Positions 18,977 to 27,210 of a stretch of 64,000 nt of DNA are shown here, piece by piece. The DNA lies in the NCBI GenBank assembly GCA_963708455.1, contig CAVPSQ010000009.1, positions 18,177 to 82,176 on the forward strand, in the 5' to 3' direction. Origin of the DNA: CAIMUS01 sp963708455. GTDB taxonomy: Bacteria > Pseudomonadota > Gammaproteobacteria > Competibacterales > Competibacteraceae. Position 1 is the first letter of the stretch. Each line of letters opens with the position of its first letter. The notes beneath the pieces were generated by a model. That model was given only the letters and a program-made list of their open reading frames with translations. It was not told where the DNA came from and made no database searches. The position numbers and the translations under genes were made by a program.

Positions 18977-21907
18977 TCATTCCGTCAGCTCGGATCCGGC
19001 TGCGAACTGCTTGATGCGAAAGATCACGAACTCGGCCGGCTTGACCACGGCCACGCGGATCTCGGTGATTACCTGGCCCAGTTCGATGGTTTCGGACGTG
19101 TTGGTTTCGGCGTCGCACTGGACGCGGAACGCCTGGTCTTCGGTCTCGCCGAACAGCGCCCCGCTGCGCCACACACCACGCAGGAACGCGCCGATATTAC
19201 GCTCGATTTTTTTCCACAGGGCCAGATTGTTAGGCTCAAAGACCACCCATTGGGTGCCGTCGTCGATGCTCTTCTCGATAAAGTTCATCAAGCGCCGGAC
19301 GTTCACATAGCGCCACTCAGGGTTGCTCGAGACCGTGCGCGCACCCCAGACGGTCAGGCCGGCCGCCGGAAAACTGCGGATAACGTTAACGCCCTGGTTG
19401 TTCAGACCATCCTGTTCCGCTTTGGAAACGATCCGCTCGATGCCTGTAGCCGATTTCAGGCGACCGATCTCGGTGCCGGCTGGCGCCTTATGCACGCCGC
19501 GGCGCTGATCGGCGTAGGCGTAGATGCCGGCAATGGCACCGGCGGGCGGAGCCGAGTAGCGTTTGTTCTGGCCAGCCGGCGTAATTTTTATCCAGGGCCA
19601 GTAGTAAGCCGCATAGTTTGAGGCATCCAGGGACTGCCGGAAAGTCAGCGCGTCGACCGCGTTCAGCTCCGGCTTGGAGTCCAGCACGCAGACCATATAA
19701 CGCCGCTGTTGACAGTAATTGGTCGCCGCGTTGTAGACCTGCCGCAGGGCTTGATCAGTGGCGAGTGTGGTATCGTTGAAGCGTGGATAGGGCACCACCA
19801 GAATGCTGACGTCGTCAATATCATCCAGGGCCGAGAAACCCGTGCCACTGACCGGACTGCCCACATAATCGAAAGAATTGAGGTTTTGCCGGCCGTCAGG
19901 ATCGGTGGCAACGCCCGCAAGCCGGGTGGATGCCGTGTTACGCATTGGCAGCGCGCTGTCGGTCGCGTCTAGTCGAATATGGCGCGAAGCGGCACCACCG
20001 AGATTGATTCGATTCGGCGCGAAATCCTCCTGGTTGCCTTCCACCGGCGAGAGATGCGCGAAGGTTTCCAGCAGATCGTCACCTCTACTGACCCGAAGCT
20101 CGAAATCACGCGCCAGAACCTTGCTGGTCGCTGGAAAAGGCTGGGTCAGGGTGATGGCGGTACTGAAAACGACGTGACTGCCCTCAACGCGGTCGACGAT
20201 CGCCAAGTGCTGATGAGCCGGCTCGATGACCCAGAGAGTCTGACCCTGTTCGAGTAGCTGGCCGTCAATATCCTCATTCGGTCTGCTGCGACCGACAGTC
20301 AGATTGGTCAGAATTGACGACAGTGCCCGAGGCGCCTGTGGTGTCCAGGCTGTTCCACTATCGGTGGTGGCAAGAATCAAACCACCTGCACCGGCTACCC
20401 AACCGGTCGTGGTATTCACCGCCCGTACGGCAGCTAATGCCCGGGTCGTTCCGCTCATTTGCCGACGCCAGTTTGCGCCGCCGTCGGTTGTCGCCACAAT
20501 CGCACCGTCCGCGCCCACCGCCCAGCCGTGCGTCGCGTCGGCAAAATAGACCCCGTGCAGGTCCGCCGTCACCCCGCTGGTTTGGGCCGTCCAGGCCACA
20601 CCGCCATTCGTCGTCGCCCGAATCACGCCGCCCGCGCCCACCGCCCAGCCGACCGTCGCGCTGGCAAAGTACACCCCGTGCAGGTCGGTCGTCACCCCGC
20701 TGGCCTGCACCGTCCAGGGCGTCGCGCCGCCGTCCGTCGTCGTCCGGATCACGCCGCCCGCGCCCACCGCCCAGCCGTGGGTGGCGTCGGCAAAATGGAC
20801 GTCATGCAGGTCGGTGGTCACCCCGCTGGCCTGCACCGTCCAGGGCGTCGCGCCGCCGTCCGTCGTCGTCCGGATCACGCCGCCGGCGCCCACCGCCCAG
20901 CCGGCCGTCGCGCTGGCAAAGTGCACGCCGTGCAGGTCCGTCGTCACGCCGCTGGTCTGCGCCGTCCAGGTCGCACCGCCATCCGTCGTCGCCACGATCG
21001 CACCGTCCGCGCCCACCGCCCAGCCGGCCGTCGCACTGGCAAAGTGCACGCCGTGCAGATCCGTCGTCACGCCGCTGGTCTGCGCCGTCCAGGTCGCACC
21101 GCCATCCGTCGTCGCCATGATCACACCGTCCGTGCCCACCGCCCAGCCGGCCGTCACGCTGGCAAAGTGCAGCGCGCGGCGGTCGGCGCCACCGGTCAGG
21201 GTCACGGCTGGATTCAGGCGGGCCATGTAACGGAAATCCGGCGTCAACAGCAACGAGTTGGCGGCGATGCTATCGCCGGCCACAAGTCTTGTTCCTGTCG
21301 GGTCACGAAGCAGTCCGCGCGCTTCGTCGAAGATCAATTGTCGGCTGGTGCCGGCATAAGCGACGCTGGCGAAGACCGGCCTCACGATCCACAATTGGGT
21401 GCCGCGAACGATGCCGTCGGCTCTGGCTACGGTGATCCGGTCCACGGAACCCGCCGCAAGCCCCGTTGCCAGGGAAGTGCCGAAGCGACTGGAGTTGCAA
21501 ATCGTGATTTTGATCTCACGTCCCCAGGCGCCCTCGCTGGCCGCGCTCACCGTCAGCAAAGCAACACCGTTTTCGTTATCAAACGAGGCTGTGGCGGTTT
21601 CGGCAGTGAGGCTGCTGCGGTCGAGAATATCCGTATAATGCGCAACCCTTACCACGTAGCAGCGGGTCCCGCCCTCGCGGAAGAACCCTTCCACCGCATA
21701 GGCCAGATAGTAGCGCTGACGAATGTCAATCGGACGGCCGAAGGTCGTGTAGAACTCGGTGAGGTTGGTGATCAGCGTGGTCCGGTTGACGGGCCCCCGC
21801 TCAGCTACCCCCACGAAGGCGCAGGTCGACGTACTGGCGCCTTCAATCGTCCTGACGCCGGAAGGCACTTCTTCGACGTAGACACCGGGTGCAAGATATT
21901 CTGGCAT
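18977..21907 (-). CDS. Tail sheath protein A with inserted seven-repeat beta-propeller
   Basis: A 976-residue sheath, intact. Residues 1 to about 240 hold the sheath N-terminus (MPEYLAPGVYVEEVPSGVRT, VGVAERGPVNRTTLITNLTE, GGTRCYVVRVAHY) and a beta-rich insertion. Residues about 240-528 are seven repeats of about 41 residues with GWAVGADG/GWAVGAGG cores and DGGATWTAQ links, the pattern of Ycf48/BNR-type beta-propellers. Residues about 560-976 are the conserved sheath core (TVWGARTVSSNPEWRYVNVR, QWVVFEPNNLALWKKIERNI, VVKPAEFVIFRIKQFAAGSE). Known contractile sheaths carry variable surface domains; a complete propeller is the unusual part. The role could be glycan or protein binding, or shielding, but this is inference. 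Confidence 0.92.
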   Translation of the reverse strand: MPEYLAPGVYVEEVPSGVRTIEGASTSTCAFVGVAERGPVNRTTLITNLTEFYTTFGRPIDIRQRYYLAYAVEGFFREGGTRCYVVRVAHYTDILDRSSLTAETATASFDNENGVALLTVSAASEGAWGREIKITICNSSRFGTSLATGLAAGSVDRITVARADGIVRGTQLWIVRPVFASVAYAGTSRQLIFDEARGLLRDPTGTRLVAGDSIAANSLLLTPDFRYMARLNPAVTLTGGADRRALHFASVTAGWAVGTDGVIMATTDGGATWTAQTSGVTTDLHGVHFASATAGWAVGADGAIVATTDGGATWTAQTSGVTTDLHGVHFASATAGWAVGAGGVIRTTTDGGATPWTVQASGVTTDLHDVHFADATHGWAVGAGGVIRTTTDGGATPWTVQASGVTTDLHGVYFASATVGWAVGAGGVIRATTNGGVAWTAQTSGVTADLHGVYFADATHGWAVGADGAIVATTDGGANWRRQMSGTTRALAAVRAVNTTTGWVAGAGGLILATTDSGTAWTPQAPRALSSILTNLTVGRSRPNEDIDGQLLEQGQTLWVIEPAHQHLAIVDRVEGSHVVFSTAITLTQPFPATSKVLARDFELRVSRGDDLLETFAHLSPVEGNQEDFAPNRINLGGAASRHIRLDATDSALPMRNTASTRLAGVATDPDGRQNLNSFDYVGSPVSGTGFSALDDIDDVSILVVPYPRFNDTTLATDQALRQVYNAATNYCQQRRYMVCVLDSKPELNAVDALTFRQSLDASNYAAYYWPWIKITPAGQNKRYSAPPAGAIAGIYAYADQRRGVHKAPAGTEIGRLKSATGIERIVSKAEQDGLNNQGVNVIRSFPAAGLTVWGARTVSSNPEWRYVNVRRLMNFIEKSIDDGTQWVVFEPNNLALWKKIERNIGAFLRGVWRSGALFGETEDQAFRVQCDAETNTSETIELGQVITEIRVAVVKPAEFVIFRIKQFAAGSELTE
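20325..21185. repeat. Tandem 123-126-bp repeats encoding the propeller of sheath A
   Basis: Seven in-frame units of 41-42 codons, four of them strongly alike at DNA level. Two adjacent units carry an extra proline codon (TPWTVQASG) that the others lack, a sign of unit duplication. Sequence blocks are shared with the array in sheath B. Confidence 0.9.
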
Positions 21908-21910
21908 CGG

Positions 21911-22402
21911 TCAACTCCCGTGCTTGAGCTTGGTGTTCGTCTCTCGCCGTGCTTGCGTGCGAGGCCTGCTTTTGCCTGAAAGCGTATCAGTGGTGGAATC
22001 TAGGAAGGCTTTCTTTATCTGTGTCCTGTCCGCCGGAGACGATGCCGTAGCGTTGGCTTCCGGCCCCTCGGAGACGGACTCTTCAGTACCGGTCGTTTGA
22101 GGCACTTCCCCTGGAGTGATCGTTATCGGCGACGGCGTGTCACTTGGTGCGGTCTCGGCCACCGCGACAGGAGCCGTGGGGACTGGTTCCATCTCGGTCG
22201 CCTCGGTTACGCTCGACGCCACTTCGGATGACTCGGCAGCGAAGATCACTCCTTCGCGGATGAGCTTTTGCAGTGTCGGCGATTGGCAGTCAACGCGCTC
22301 GAGCGTGCAGGAACCGTGCGGTGCAATTTGCATATATCTGCTGCCAGGCAGGTAGAACTGCACCGTGCGGTTGGTTCGATTTCTTGCAGTGATCTTGGTC
22401 AT
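21911..22402 (-). CDS. Unknown protein with disordered C-terminus, injection-system operon
   Basis: The 163-residue protein has a short folded N-terminus (NRTNRTVQFYLPGSRYMQIA, then a CTLERVDCQSPTLQKLIREG segment, residues about 8-55) and a long Ser/Thr/Pro/Glu-rich tail ending in basic residues. It lies 4 bases upstream of sheath A and so belongs to the operon. I recognise no family. Small proteins with one beta domain before the sheath genes occur in related clusters without assigned function. The frame is intact. Confidence 0.65.
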   Translation of the reverse strand: MTKITARNRTNRTVQFYLPGSRYMQIAPHGSCTLERVDCQSPTLQKLIREGVIFAAESSEVASSVTEATEMEPVPTAPVAVAETAPSDTPSPITITPGEVPQTTGTEESVSEGPEANATASSPADRTQIKKAFLDSTTDTLSGKSRPRTQARRETNTKLKHGS

Positions 22403-22438
22403 GGCTTTACCTTCAAGGGCGTCAACAACCGGGTGCGC

Positions 22439-23356
22439 TTAGCTTCGTAGCAAGTTAAAACTGTAATGGTTAGCACTATGCAGTCCGAGATTGATGCTTG
22501 CCGACTCGGCTGCCTGATAGCCATTCGCAGTGACCCGTACCATCACGGATTGCACGTTCAGATCGGCCCGGGCGGGGAAATAAAAGGCATAGCTGCCCCG
22601 AGTCGTCGTGATACAGTGCCTGTCCCGCTCAGTGCCAATCACGCGCTTTTCTGAACCGGTACTCATGGAGCAGATAGTCACCAAATTAGTGCTCGTTGTA
22701 CCGACGACCTCAGCGTTTATGCTAAGGTCATTGACTTGCACGAGCTCGACCGTAGCGCCTGTTATGGGTTGACCGTCGGCCGCGTCCCGAACGGTGCCGG
22801 TCAAGTGCCTGAGATCGCCCATGAAGGGATAGCCAGGCCCCGGCCGTAGTCGCACCACGCGCGCTGGCTTGACCAAGCGCACGATGTCATCCTGCTGCAA
22901 GGTTCCAACACTCTGCAGTGTCGCCGTGTCCACGGCTTCGCCTTCGATTGGCTGGGCGAGCGCTGTAACTAAGTCTGAGGAGACGACTGGAGTACCCGCG
23001 GGCAGGGGATCGAAGACGTCGCGCGCCTGAAAGCGAATGGTGCTGGTCTCAGAATCCACCGATTGCACAGCCAGCACAAGCTCGTTTTCACCGGGAACGT
23101 CCAAAATCAGTCGATCATTCGTCGGCAGCGGCAAGGTGAACACGCGCTCGAAGTCCTGATACATTGGCCGGCGGACAAGCATGCGAAAGCTTCCTCCCCC
23201 GAGATCAGTGAACACATAAAACCCATCCTCTTTGATAACCGGACTTTGGCGCTGGCCCTCGATTCGCACGGCGGCATCCCGAATTACCGTCGAATATAAG
23301 TCATCCAGCAGTTGAACGGCCATGGAAACGTGTCTCAGGCTTTTCTCGAACAGCAT
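22439..23356 (-). CDS. Carboxypeptidase-regulatory-like (beta-sandwich) protein, first gene of the operon
   Basis: This 305-residue protein has two regulatory-domain-like beta-sandwich regions: VQLLDDLYSTVIRDAAVRIE near the N-terminus and LTGTVRDAADGQPITGATVE near residue 186, each typical of CarboxypepD_reg/DUF1416-like modules. The central part (about 90-165) is unassigned. A start at the ATG at 23323 (MAVQLLDD) is as likely as 23356. No signal peptide is seen, so it is probably cytoplasmic or a particle component, perhaps an exterior fibre or collar piece. It is the first gene after a candidate promoter. Confidence 0.65.
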   Translation of the reverse strand: MLFEKSLRHVSMAVQLLDDLYSTVIRDAAVRIEGQRQSPVIKEDGFYVFTDLGGGSFRMLVRRPMYQDFERVFTLPLPTNDRLILDVPGENELVLAVQSVDSETSTIRFQARDVFDPLPAGTPVVSSDLVTALAQPIEGEAVDTATLQSVGTLQQDDIVRLVKPARVVRLRPGPGYPFMGDLRHLTGTVRDAADGQPITGATVELVQVNDLSINAEVVGTTSTNLVTICSMSTGSEKRVIGTERDRHCITTTRGSYAFYFPARADLNVQSVMVRVTANGYQAAESASINLGLHSANHYSFNLLRS

Positions 23357-23552
23357 CGGTTATAACCACTCCAATCCGGCTTCAGATGGTAACTTCTCAA
23401 TAAGTCAGGGCGCTCCCAGCGGAACGGCAGCCTGCTGCCGGATGAGGTCGGGCAGGGGTGGAATCGCGTGCGTGCGCGATGTTCGATCAGTGAGGTACCG
23501 CCAAAAGGAAACCCCGAGCTTTCGACAGCTCCGCTTTAACACCGATTTTCAC

Positions 23553-23581
23553 GAGATAGATAACCGCCAAAATTGAGTCAA
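23553..23581 (-). promoter_or_regulatory. Candidate sigma-70 promoter of the injection-system operon
   Basis: On the minus strand a TTGACT box (23576-23581) and a TATCTC box (23553-23558) are 17 bases apart. They lie about 190 bases upstream of the first operon gene, in AT-rich DNA unlike the GC-rich genes. No other good promoter was seen between the genes of the 23-kb run. The weak -10 leaves room for an activator. Confidence 0.35.
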
Positions 23582-23819
23582 GATTTTTTGCTTATTCTTC
23601 ATATATATCAAGCTGTTGGATTCTGATATTTGAGTTACTGGATGGCGCTTAAAATTCTAAAAATTTATCCTAAAGTTGCCCCCTTCCGGCCCCTCACTTC
23701 CCCATTTTAGCGGTTTTCCCTGAGATTTCACCCCTCAAATCGGCTTGTCGGGCTGACGTGAGCGGTCAACAACTTTCCATTTGGTGATATTATAACCGCC
23801 ATAATTATCTCAAGGTAGG
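23582..23819. other. AT-rich intergenic region
   Basis: About 240 bases with low GC and no coherent reading frame separate the injection-system operon from the IS-rich region. An AT-rich stretch around 23590-23690 could hold regulatory sites, but I see no clear palindrome or terminator. Confidence 0.4.
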
Positions 23820-24087
23820 TTGACGGTGCCCGACGATCTCGACGCCTTTTTTCTCACTCCCCAAACCGCGAAACAACGTCAGTATGAGGCGCTGCGTGCT
23901 TATGTGCTCGAGGGGCTATCCGCCAAAGCAGCGGCCGAGCGCTTTGGCTTTACCGAGGCGACACTCTATACCCTGGCGCATCGCTTACGCTGCGGCCAAC
24001 TGGAGTTGTTTCCGGCGACGCCGACCGGCCCCAAAGGGCGTCGGCTCACGCCGTATGTGCGCGGTCAAATGGTGCAGTTGAGAAAAC
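23820..24087 (+). pseudogene. N-terminal fragment of a transposase with helix-turn-helix
   Basis: About 89 residues starting VPDDLDAFFLTPQTAKQRQY, with a helix-turn-helix core AKAAAERFGFTEATLYTLAH. This matches the N-terminal DNA-binding part of long DDE transposases. The reading frame is cut at 24087 by the left end of the IS1 element, and no matching C-terminal part resumes after the IS. Confidence 0.55.
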
Positions 24088-24930
24088 GGTAGTGTTCTAA
24101 AGTTGGATATTGTATACTTGAGCTTGAAATAATAGACATTTTCCTATTAGAAGGAGACAGTTGTGGTTCTAATACCTGTACGTTGCCCTCACTGTGGTAG
24201 TGATCAAGTTGTGAAGCGCGGCAAAACTGAGAATTCCAAACAGCGCTATCTTTGTCAACAACTAGAATGTTCAACCCAAACCTTCATTTTAGATTATGAC
24301 TATCAGGGTTATTTGCCTGAAGTCAAAAAACTGATTATTGACATGGCGTTGAATGGCAGTGGGATCCGCGATACGGCGCGAGTACTGGAGATCAGTCCAA
24401 CCACGGTTATCAGTGAATTGAAAAAAAAGAATCTTGCCTCGAATCGGTTAACCGGGCGGTGCTGGAACGCTTGGATCCAAATAGTGTTATTGTTTATATT
24501 TAAAAGGTTGAAGATGCAGAGCTCGATGAAATGTGGAGCTATGTTGGCAACAAAGATCAGCAGCGCTGGCTCTGGCATGCGATTGATCACACCAGTGGGG
24601 AAATCCTTGCGTATGTGTTCGGTGACCTGAAAGACGCCGTGTTTTTAGAGTTAAAAGCCCTGTTGGAGCCGTTTGGGATCACGCGGTTTTATACGGATGG
24701 TTGGGGAGCCTACGAACGCCACTGATCACCTCAACAACAAGTTGTTGGTAAAGAAAACACTCAAAAGATTGAACGGAAACATTTAACCCTACGCACGCGC
24801 ATCAAACGGTTGGCTCGACAGACGATTTGCTTCTCCAAACTGGACAAAATGCATAATATCGTCATTGGCCTATTTATCAATCGATACGAATTTGGAGTTT
24901 TAGTATAATATCCAACTCTGGAACACTACC
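24088..24930 (+). mobile_element. IS1-family element, decayed
   Basis: The ends are GGTAGTGTTCTAAAGTTGGA at 24088 and its near-complement at 24930 (GGTAGTGTTCCAGAGTTGGA read inward), typical of IS1-family terminal repeats. The 843-bp length fits. GC content is clearly lower than the neighbours. No convincing target duplication flanks it, so the junctions have changed since insertion. Confidence 0.8.
24163..24908 (+). pseudogene. IS1-family transposase (InsA/InsB), frameshifted
   Basis: The 5' part (VRCPHCGSDQVVKRGKTENS) is the zinc-finger InsA region. Coherent coding then shifts near the A8 run at about 24421-24428, resumes with DEMWSYVGNKDQQRWLWHAI and the DDE-type FYTDGWGAYERH, and shifts again near 24724 to give IERKHLTLRTRIKRLARQTI and IGLFINRYEFG to the stop. 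At least two frame breaks make it inactive as read. Normal IS1 also uses a -1 shift between InsA and InsB, which could account for the first break only. Confidence 0.75.
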
Positions 24931-25043
24931 CCCCAAACCCCTATACCAGGCCCGACCCCGGCGCCCTGGAACGCCTCCGCCAGACCCCGGCCTGGCCGGC
25001 GACCCCTGACAAGCCCCCCGCCCCGCCCGCGCCAGCCACGGCG

Positions 25044-25295
25044 TTGAGCCGGGTCCTGCGAGCTTTGATCCGGCTCGAGCAGCATGGTGTGACCGTGGAC
25101 GCCATCACCCTCCGGCGGGGCCACGTTCCGCCGCGGATCGACGTGAGCGGCGCCGTACCCGCCTTGGCTTGGCGCTGCTACGCCTGGGGTCACGACAGCC
25201 GGGGCCGCTACCGCCGCTTCACCGCGCCCCTGGAAGGCTGCCAGGTGGTGCGCGAGGTGCGCGACGGGCCGGCGCGCTCACACCCCCGAGGGTAA
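25044..25295 (+). CDS. Hypothetical plasmid-type protein
   Basis: The frame is open from the IS1 end (24931) to 25295; a TTG at 25044 gives 83 residues. The most structured part is RVLRALIRLEQHGVTVDAIT followed by ALAWRCYAWGHDSRGRYRRF. I recognise no family. Open frame upstream of the TTG suggests the 5' end may have been lost to the IS1 insertion. Confidence 0.4.
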   Translation: MSRVLRALIRLEQHGVTVDAITLRRGHVPPRIDVSGAVPALAWRCYAWGHDSRGRYRRFTAPLEGCQVVREVRDGPARSHPRG

Positions 25296-25439
25296 CCGTT
25301 ATCGCTGCCGGGTCAGGCCGCCGTCGGATCGTCCCCTGAGCCGGGCGGCGGGGCGGGGTGTGTCTGAGGGGAGGTCATTCCTCCGGGAGAGAGTCCGGTA
25401 GAATGATCCATTCCCGGCAACACCCTACGGGAGAAGACC

Positions 25440-25748
25440 ATGCACGAGCGGACCGTAACGAGCAAAACCATCGACCTCAATCGCCTGACCGACGACCCGA
25501 CCTGGCCCACCCAGCGCCAGGACGTGCTGGCGGCGCTGGCGATTATTCAGCGCCACGCCACCCGGAGCGGCGGCGCCCTGCGCCTGCTTGAAGGTTGGGG
25601 CGAGGCTGCCCCGGACCACCTGTGGGTGCAACTCCCGGAATGGCTTCTGGACTTGGGCCGGCACTACCAGGCCCTTTATGGTGAGGCCGGTGAGCCGATC
25701 CTGCAGCGGGTGTTGCGGGAGCTGCTGCCGGTTGAGCCGCTGCACTAA
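25440..25748 (+). CDS. Hypothetical protein, about 102 residues
   Basis: An ATG at 25440 follows a GGGAGAAG ribosome site. The protein is helical, with QRQDVLAALAIIQRHATRSG and LPEWLLDLGRHYQALYGEAG as its clearest parts. No signal peptide and no known motif were seen. The good ribosome site and codon pattern support a real gene. Confidence 0.5.
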   Translation: MHERTVTSKTIDLNRLTDDPTWPTQRQDVLAALAIIQRHATRSGGALRLLEGWGEAAPDHLWVQLPEWLLDLGRHYQALYGEAGEPILQRVLRELLPVEPLH

Positions 25749-25848
25749 GGCGGAGCGGATCACGCTTCAGGCCGCCGCCCGGCCCCTCGCGCCCGGCCCG
25801 CGGCGCATGGCATAATGATTGACATAGCGCTATCAGCAGCACCAACGA

Positions 25849-26184
25849 TCAAGCGATTCCCAACCAAACGGCTAACGCCCGGTTAACACGCACTAAGGTG
25901 TCATTGTCCAGTTGGCCGAGTCGCTTACCCACTTTGTCACGACGATAGGTCATCGCCTTGTCCACCATGATTTGAGAGAGCTTGCGCAAACCGTTCGTCA
26001 TCGAGGGTTCAAGGGTGATCCGGAATTGCAGGGCATCTCGCAGTTCGCTGGTCAAAGGCAAAATCGTAAGCGTCGGGTGCGTTGGGTTGAACAGATCTGA
26101 CTGAATCACGAGGGCGGGCCGGGGTTTGCCAAAATCACCTTGCAAGGCAATCGTGACGATGTCGCCGCGTTTTACGCGGTCCAT
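25849..26184 (-). CDS. mazF: MazF/PemK-family toxin (endoribonuclease)
   Basis: The 111-residue protein has the PemK/MazF fold signature: KRGDIVTIALQGDFGKPRPA, LVIQSDLFNPTHPTLTILPL, and a late VDKAMTYRRDKVGKRLGQLD. Members cut mRNA at short sequence motifs and are held inactive by the upstream antitoxin. The start overlaps the antitoxin stop by 13 bases, the usual coupling. The frame is intact. Confidence 0.88.
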   Translation of the reverse strand: MDRVKRGDIVTIALQGDFGKPRPALVIQSDLFNPTHPTLTILPLTSELRDALQFRITLEPSMTNGLRKLSQIMVDKAMTYRRDKVGKRLGQLDNDTLVRVNRALAVWLGIA

Positions 26185-26393
26185 CCGGTATCATCCTGCA
26201 AGGCTTCCAATTCTTCCATCAATTGCTGCTCAGCCGGGTCATTCGCGACCAGTAAAGATTGGTGACGGCATTCCTCGGCAAACTCAGGAGAGCGGGTATC
26301 CGGCACCCACAGTTGAATGGCACGAAACCCCTTAGCCCGCATCCGCTCGCGGTAACGGCGAATGTTTTCCTGATGGGAATTAGCAGTAGACAT
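26172..26393 (-). CDS. MazE-like antitoxin (DUF3018 type)
   Basis: The 73-residue protein (NIRRYRERMRAKGFRAIQLW, VPDTRSPEFAEECRHQSLLV) is the antitoxin-MazE-like family found before mazF toxins. The N-terminus should bind operator DNA; the acidic C-terminus (EELEALQDDTG) should bind the toxin. It is the first gene of a two-gene operon. Confidence 0.82.
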   Translation of the reverse strand: MSTANSHQENIRRYRERMRAKGFRAIQLWVPDTRSPEFAEECRHQSLLVANDPAEQQLMEELEALQDDTGWTA

Positions 26394-26998
26394 AGCGCTT
26401 TTACCTGTATCAATACTATATAACTATGTAATATAGCATGGTTACACTCTCGTGTACAAGCTACCGCGGTTATCGCGCGAGGAGATTCAACGCCTGTTGC
26501 ACTTACCCGAGGTTGAGTTAAAACAAACTCGCTTCTATCAAGACGTGTTCGGGAGGGGCGTACCCGAAGGGCGTACTGAAGGGCGTGCCGAAGGGCGTGC
26601 CGAAGGCCAGCAGCAAGGCGAGGCCGCGCTGGTGCTGCGGCAGTTACGGCGCCGGCTGGGCGCGTTAGCGGCGGACCTTGAGACTCAGATTCGCGCGTTG
26701 CCGGTAGCCGACCTGGAGGCATTGGGGGAGGCGCTGCTGGACTGGCAGACCCCGGCTGAACTGCTGGCATGGCTTCAGCGCCACAGCGAGTCATCCCGCC
26801 TGAGTCGTTGAAAAACGACCGCGGCGGCCGGACGGCAAGCCGTTTCACCTGGAAGATCGGACGGAACCGCCAGAAGAAGATGGCGGCGAAGGTGAGCCCC
26901 TCCAACAGCAAAGCGGTCGGCCGACTCAGCAACAAACCGAAACTAAACTGGACCACCAGCAGGACAACCAGTAACCGCATCAACACCTCCGCGGCCAT
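26219..26998 (-). CDS. Possible small membrane protein, antisense 3' part
   Basis: The frame begins with two hydrophobic stretches (LMRLLVVLLVVQFSFGLLLS and ALLLEGLTFAAIFFWRFRPI) followed by a basic segment, which reads like a small inner-membrane protein of about 70 residues. The rest of the frame runs antisense to the Rpn-type fragment and mazEF and is unlikely to be coding. Either the gene lost its true stop or the whole frame is fortuitous. Confidence 0.25.
   Translation of the reverse strand: MAAEVLMRLLVVLLVVQFSFGLLLSRPTALLLEGLTFAAIFFWRFRPIFQVKRLAVRPPRSFFNDSGGMTRCGAEAMPAVQPGSASPAAPPPMPPGRLPATRESESQGPPLTRPAGAVTAAAPARPRLAAGLRHALRHALQYALRVRPSRTRLDRSEFVLTQPRVSATGVESPRAITAVACTRECNHAILHSYIVLIQVKALCLLLIPIRKTFAVTASGCGLRGFVPFNCGCRIPALLSLPRNAVTNLYWSRMTRLSSN
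26416..26436 (-). promoter_or_regulatory. Palindrome upstream of mazEF, candidate operator
   Basis: CTATAT at 26416 and ATATAG at 26431 form an inverted repeat around an AT-rich centre, about 25-45 bases before the antitoxin start and overlapping a likely -10 region. Autorepression by the antitoxin-toxin complex at such sites is usual for the family. Confidence 0.4.
26452..26811 (+). pseudogene. C-terminal fragment of an Rpn/DUF2887-type nuclease-like protein
   Basis: The 119 residues begin YKLPRLSREEIQRLLHLPEV, then KQTRFYQDVFGRG, Glu/Gly/Arg repeats (EGRAEGRAEGQQQG) and LPVADLEALGEALLDWQTPA. This is the usual C-terminal part of recombination-promoting-nuclease-like (PD-(D/E)XK transposase-type) proteins. 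The catalytic N-terminal domain of about 200 residues is absent, so it is a remnant starting with GTG at 26452. Confidence 0.6.
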
Positions 26999-27210
26999 GC
27001 CGCCAGGAAACCTTTCTCTACCGGTAGAGACATCGGCGGTAGATTAGCCGAGCGGGTGACCGGAGATTGTGACATTTTGTCCCCCGACGCGAGCGACCTC
27101 GGCAACGGGGCATCACTTCCGGCTTTGCGGCGCCGCCAGGCGGCGCTAGACTGGCTATCCCAACGACCACCCAAGAGAATCCGATCGACCCGGTCCAACG
27201 CCTACTGGCG

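Noticed and set aside
17740..21185. Regular repeats that might be taken for a CRISPR array
   Set aside because: The units are 123-126 bp, contiguous, in frame and protein-coding; there are no spacers.
16592..21907. BNR repeats as evidence for a sialidase
   Set aside because: There is no sialidase catalytic triad or full Asp-box pattern; the repeats are of Ycf48 type inside a sheath.
20459..21979. Long plus-strand open frame of about 500 codons
   Set aside because: It is antisense to the propeller-bearing sheath. Its repetitive Arg/Pro/His-rich sequence is the shadow of the GC-rich repeats.
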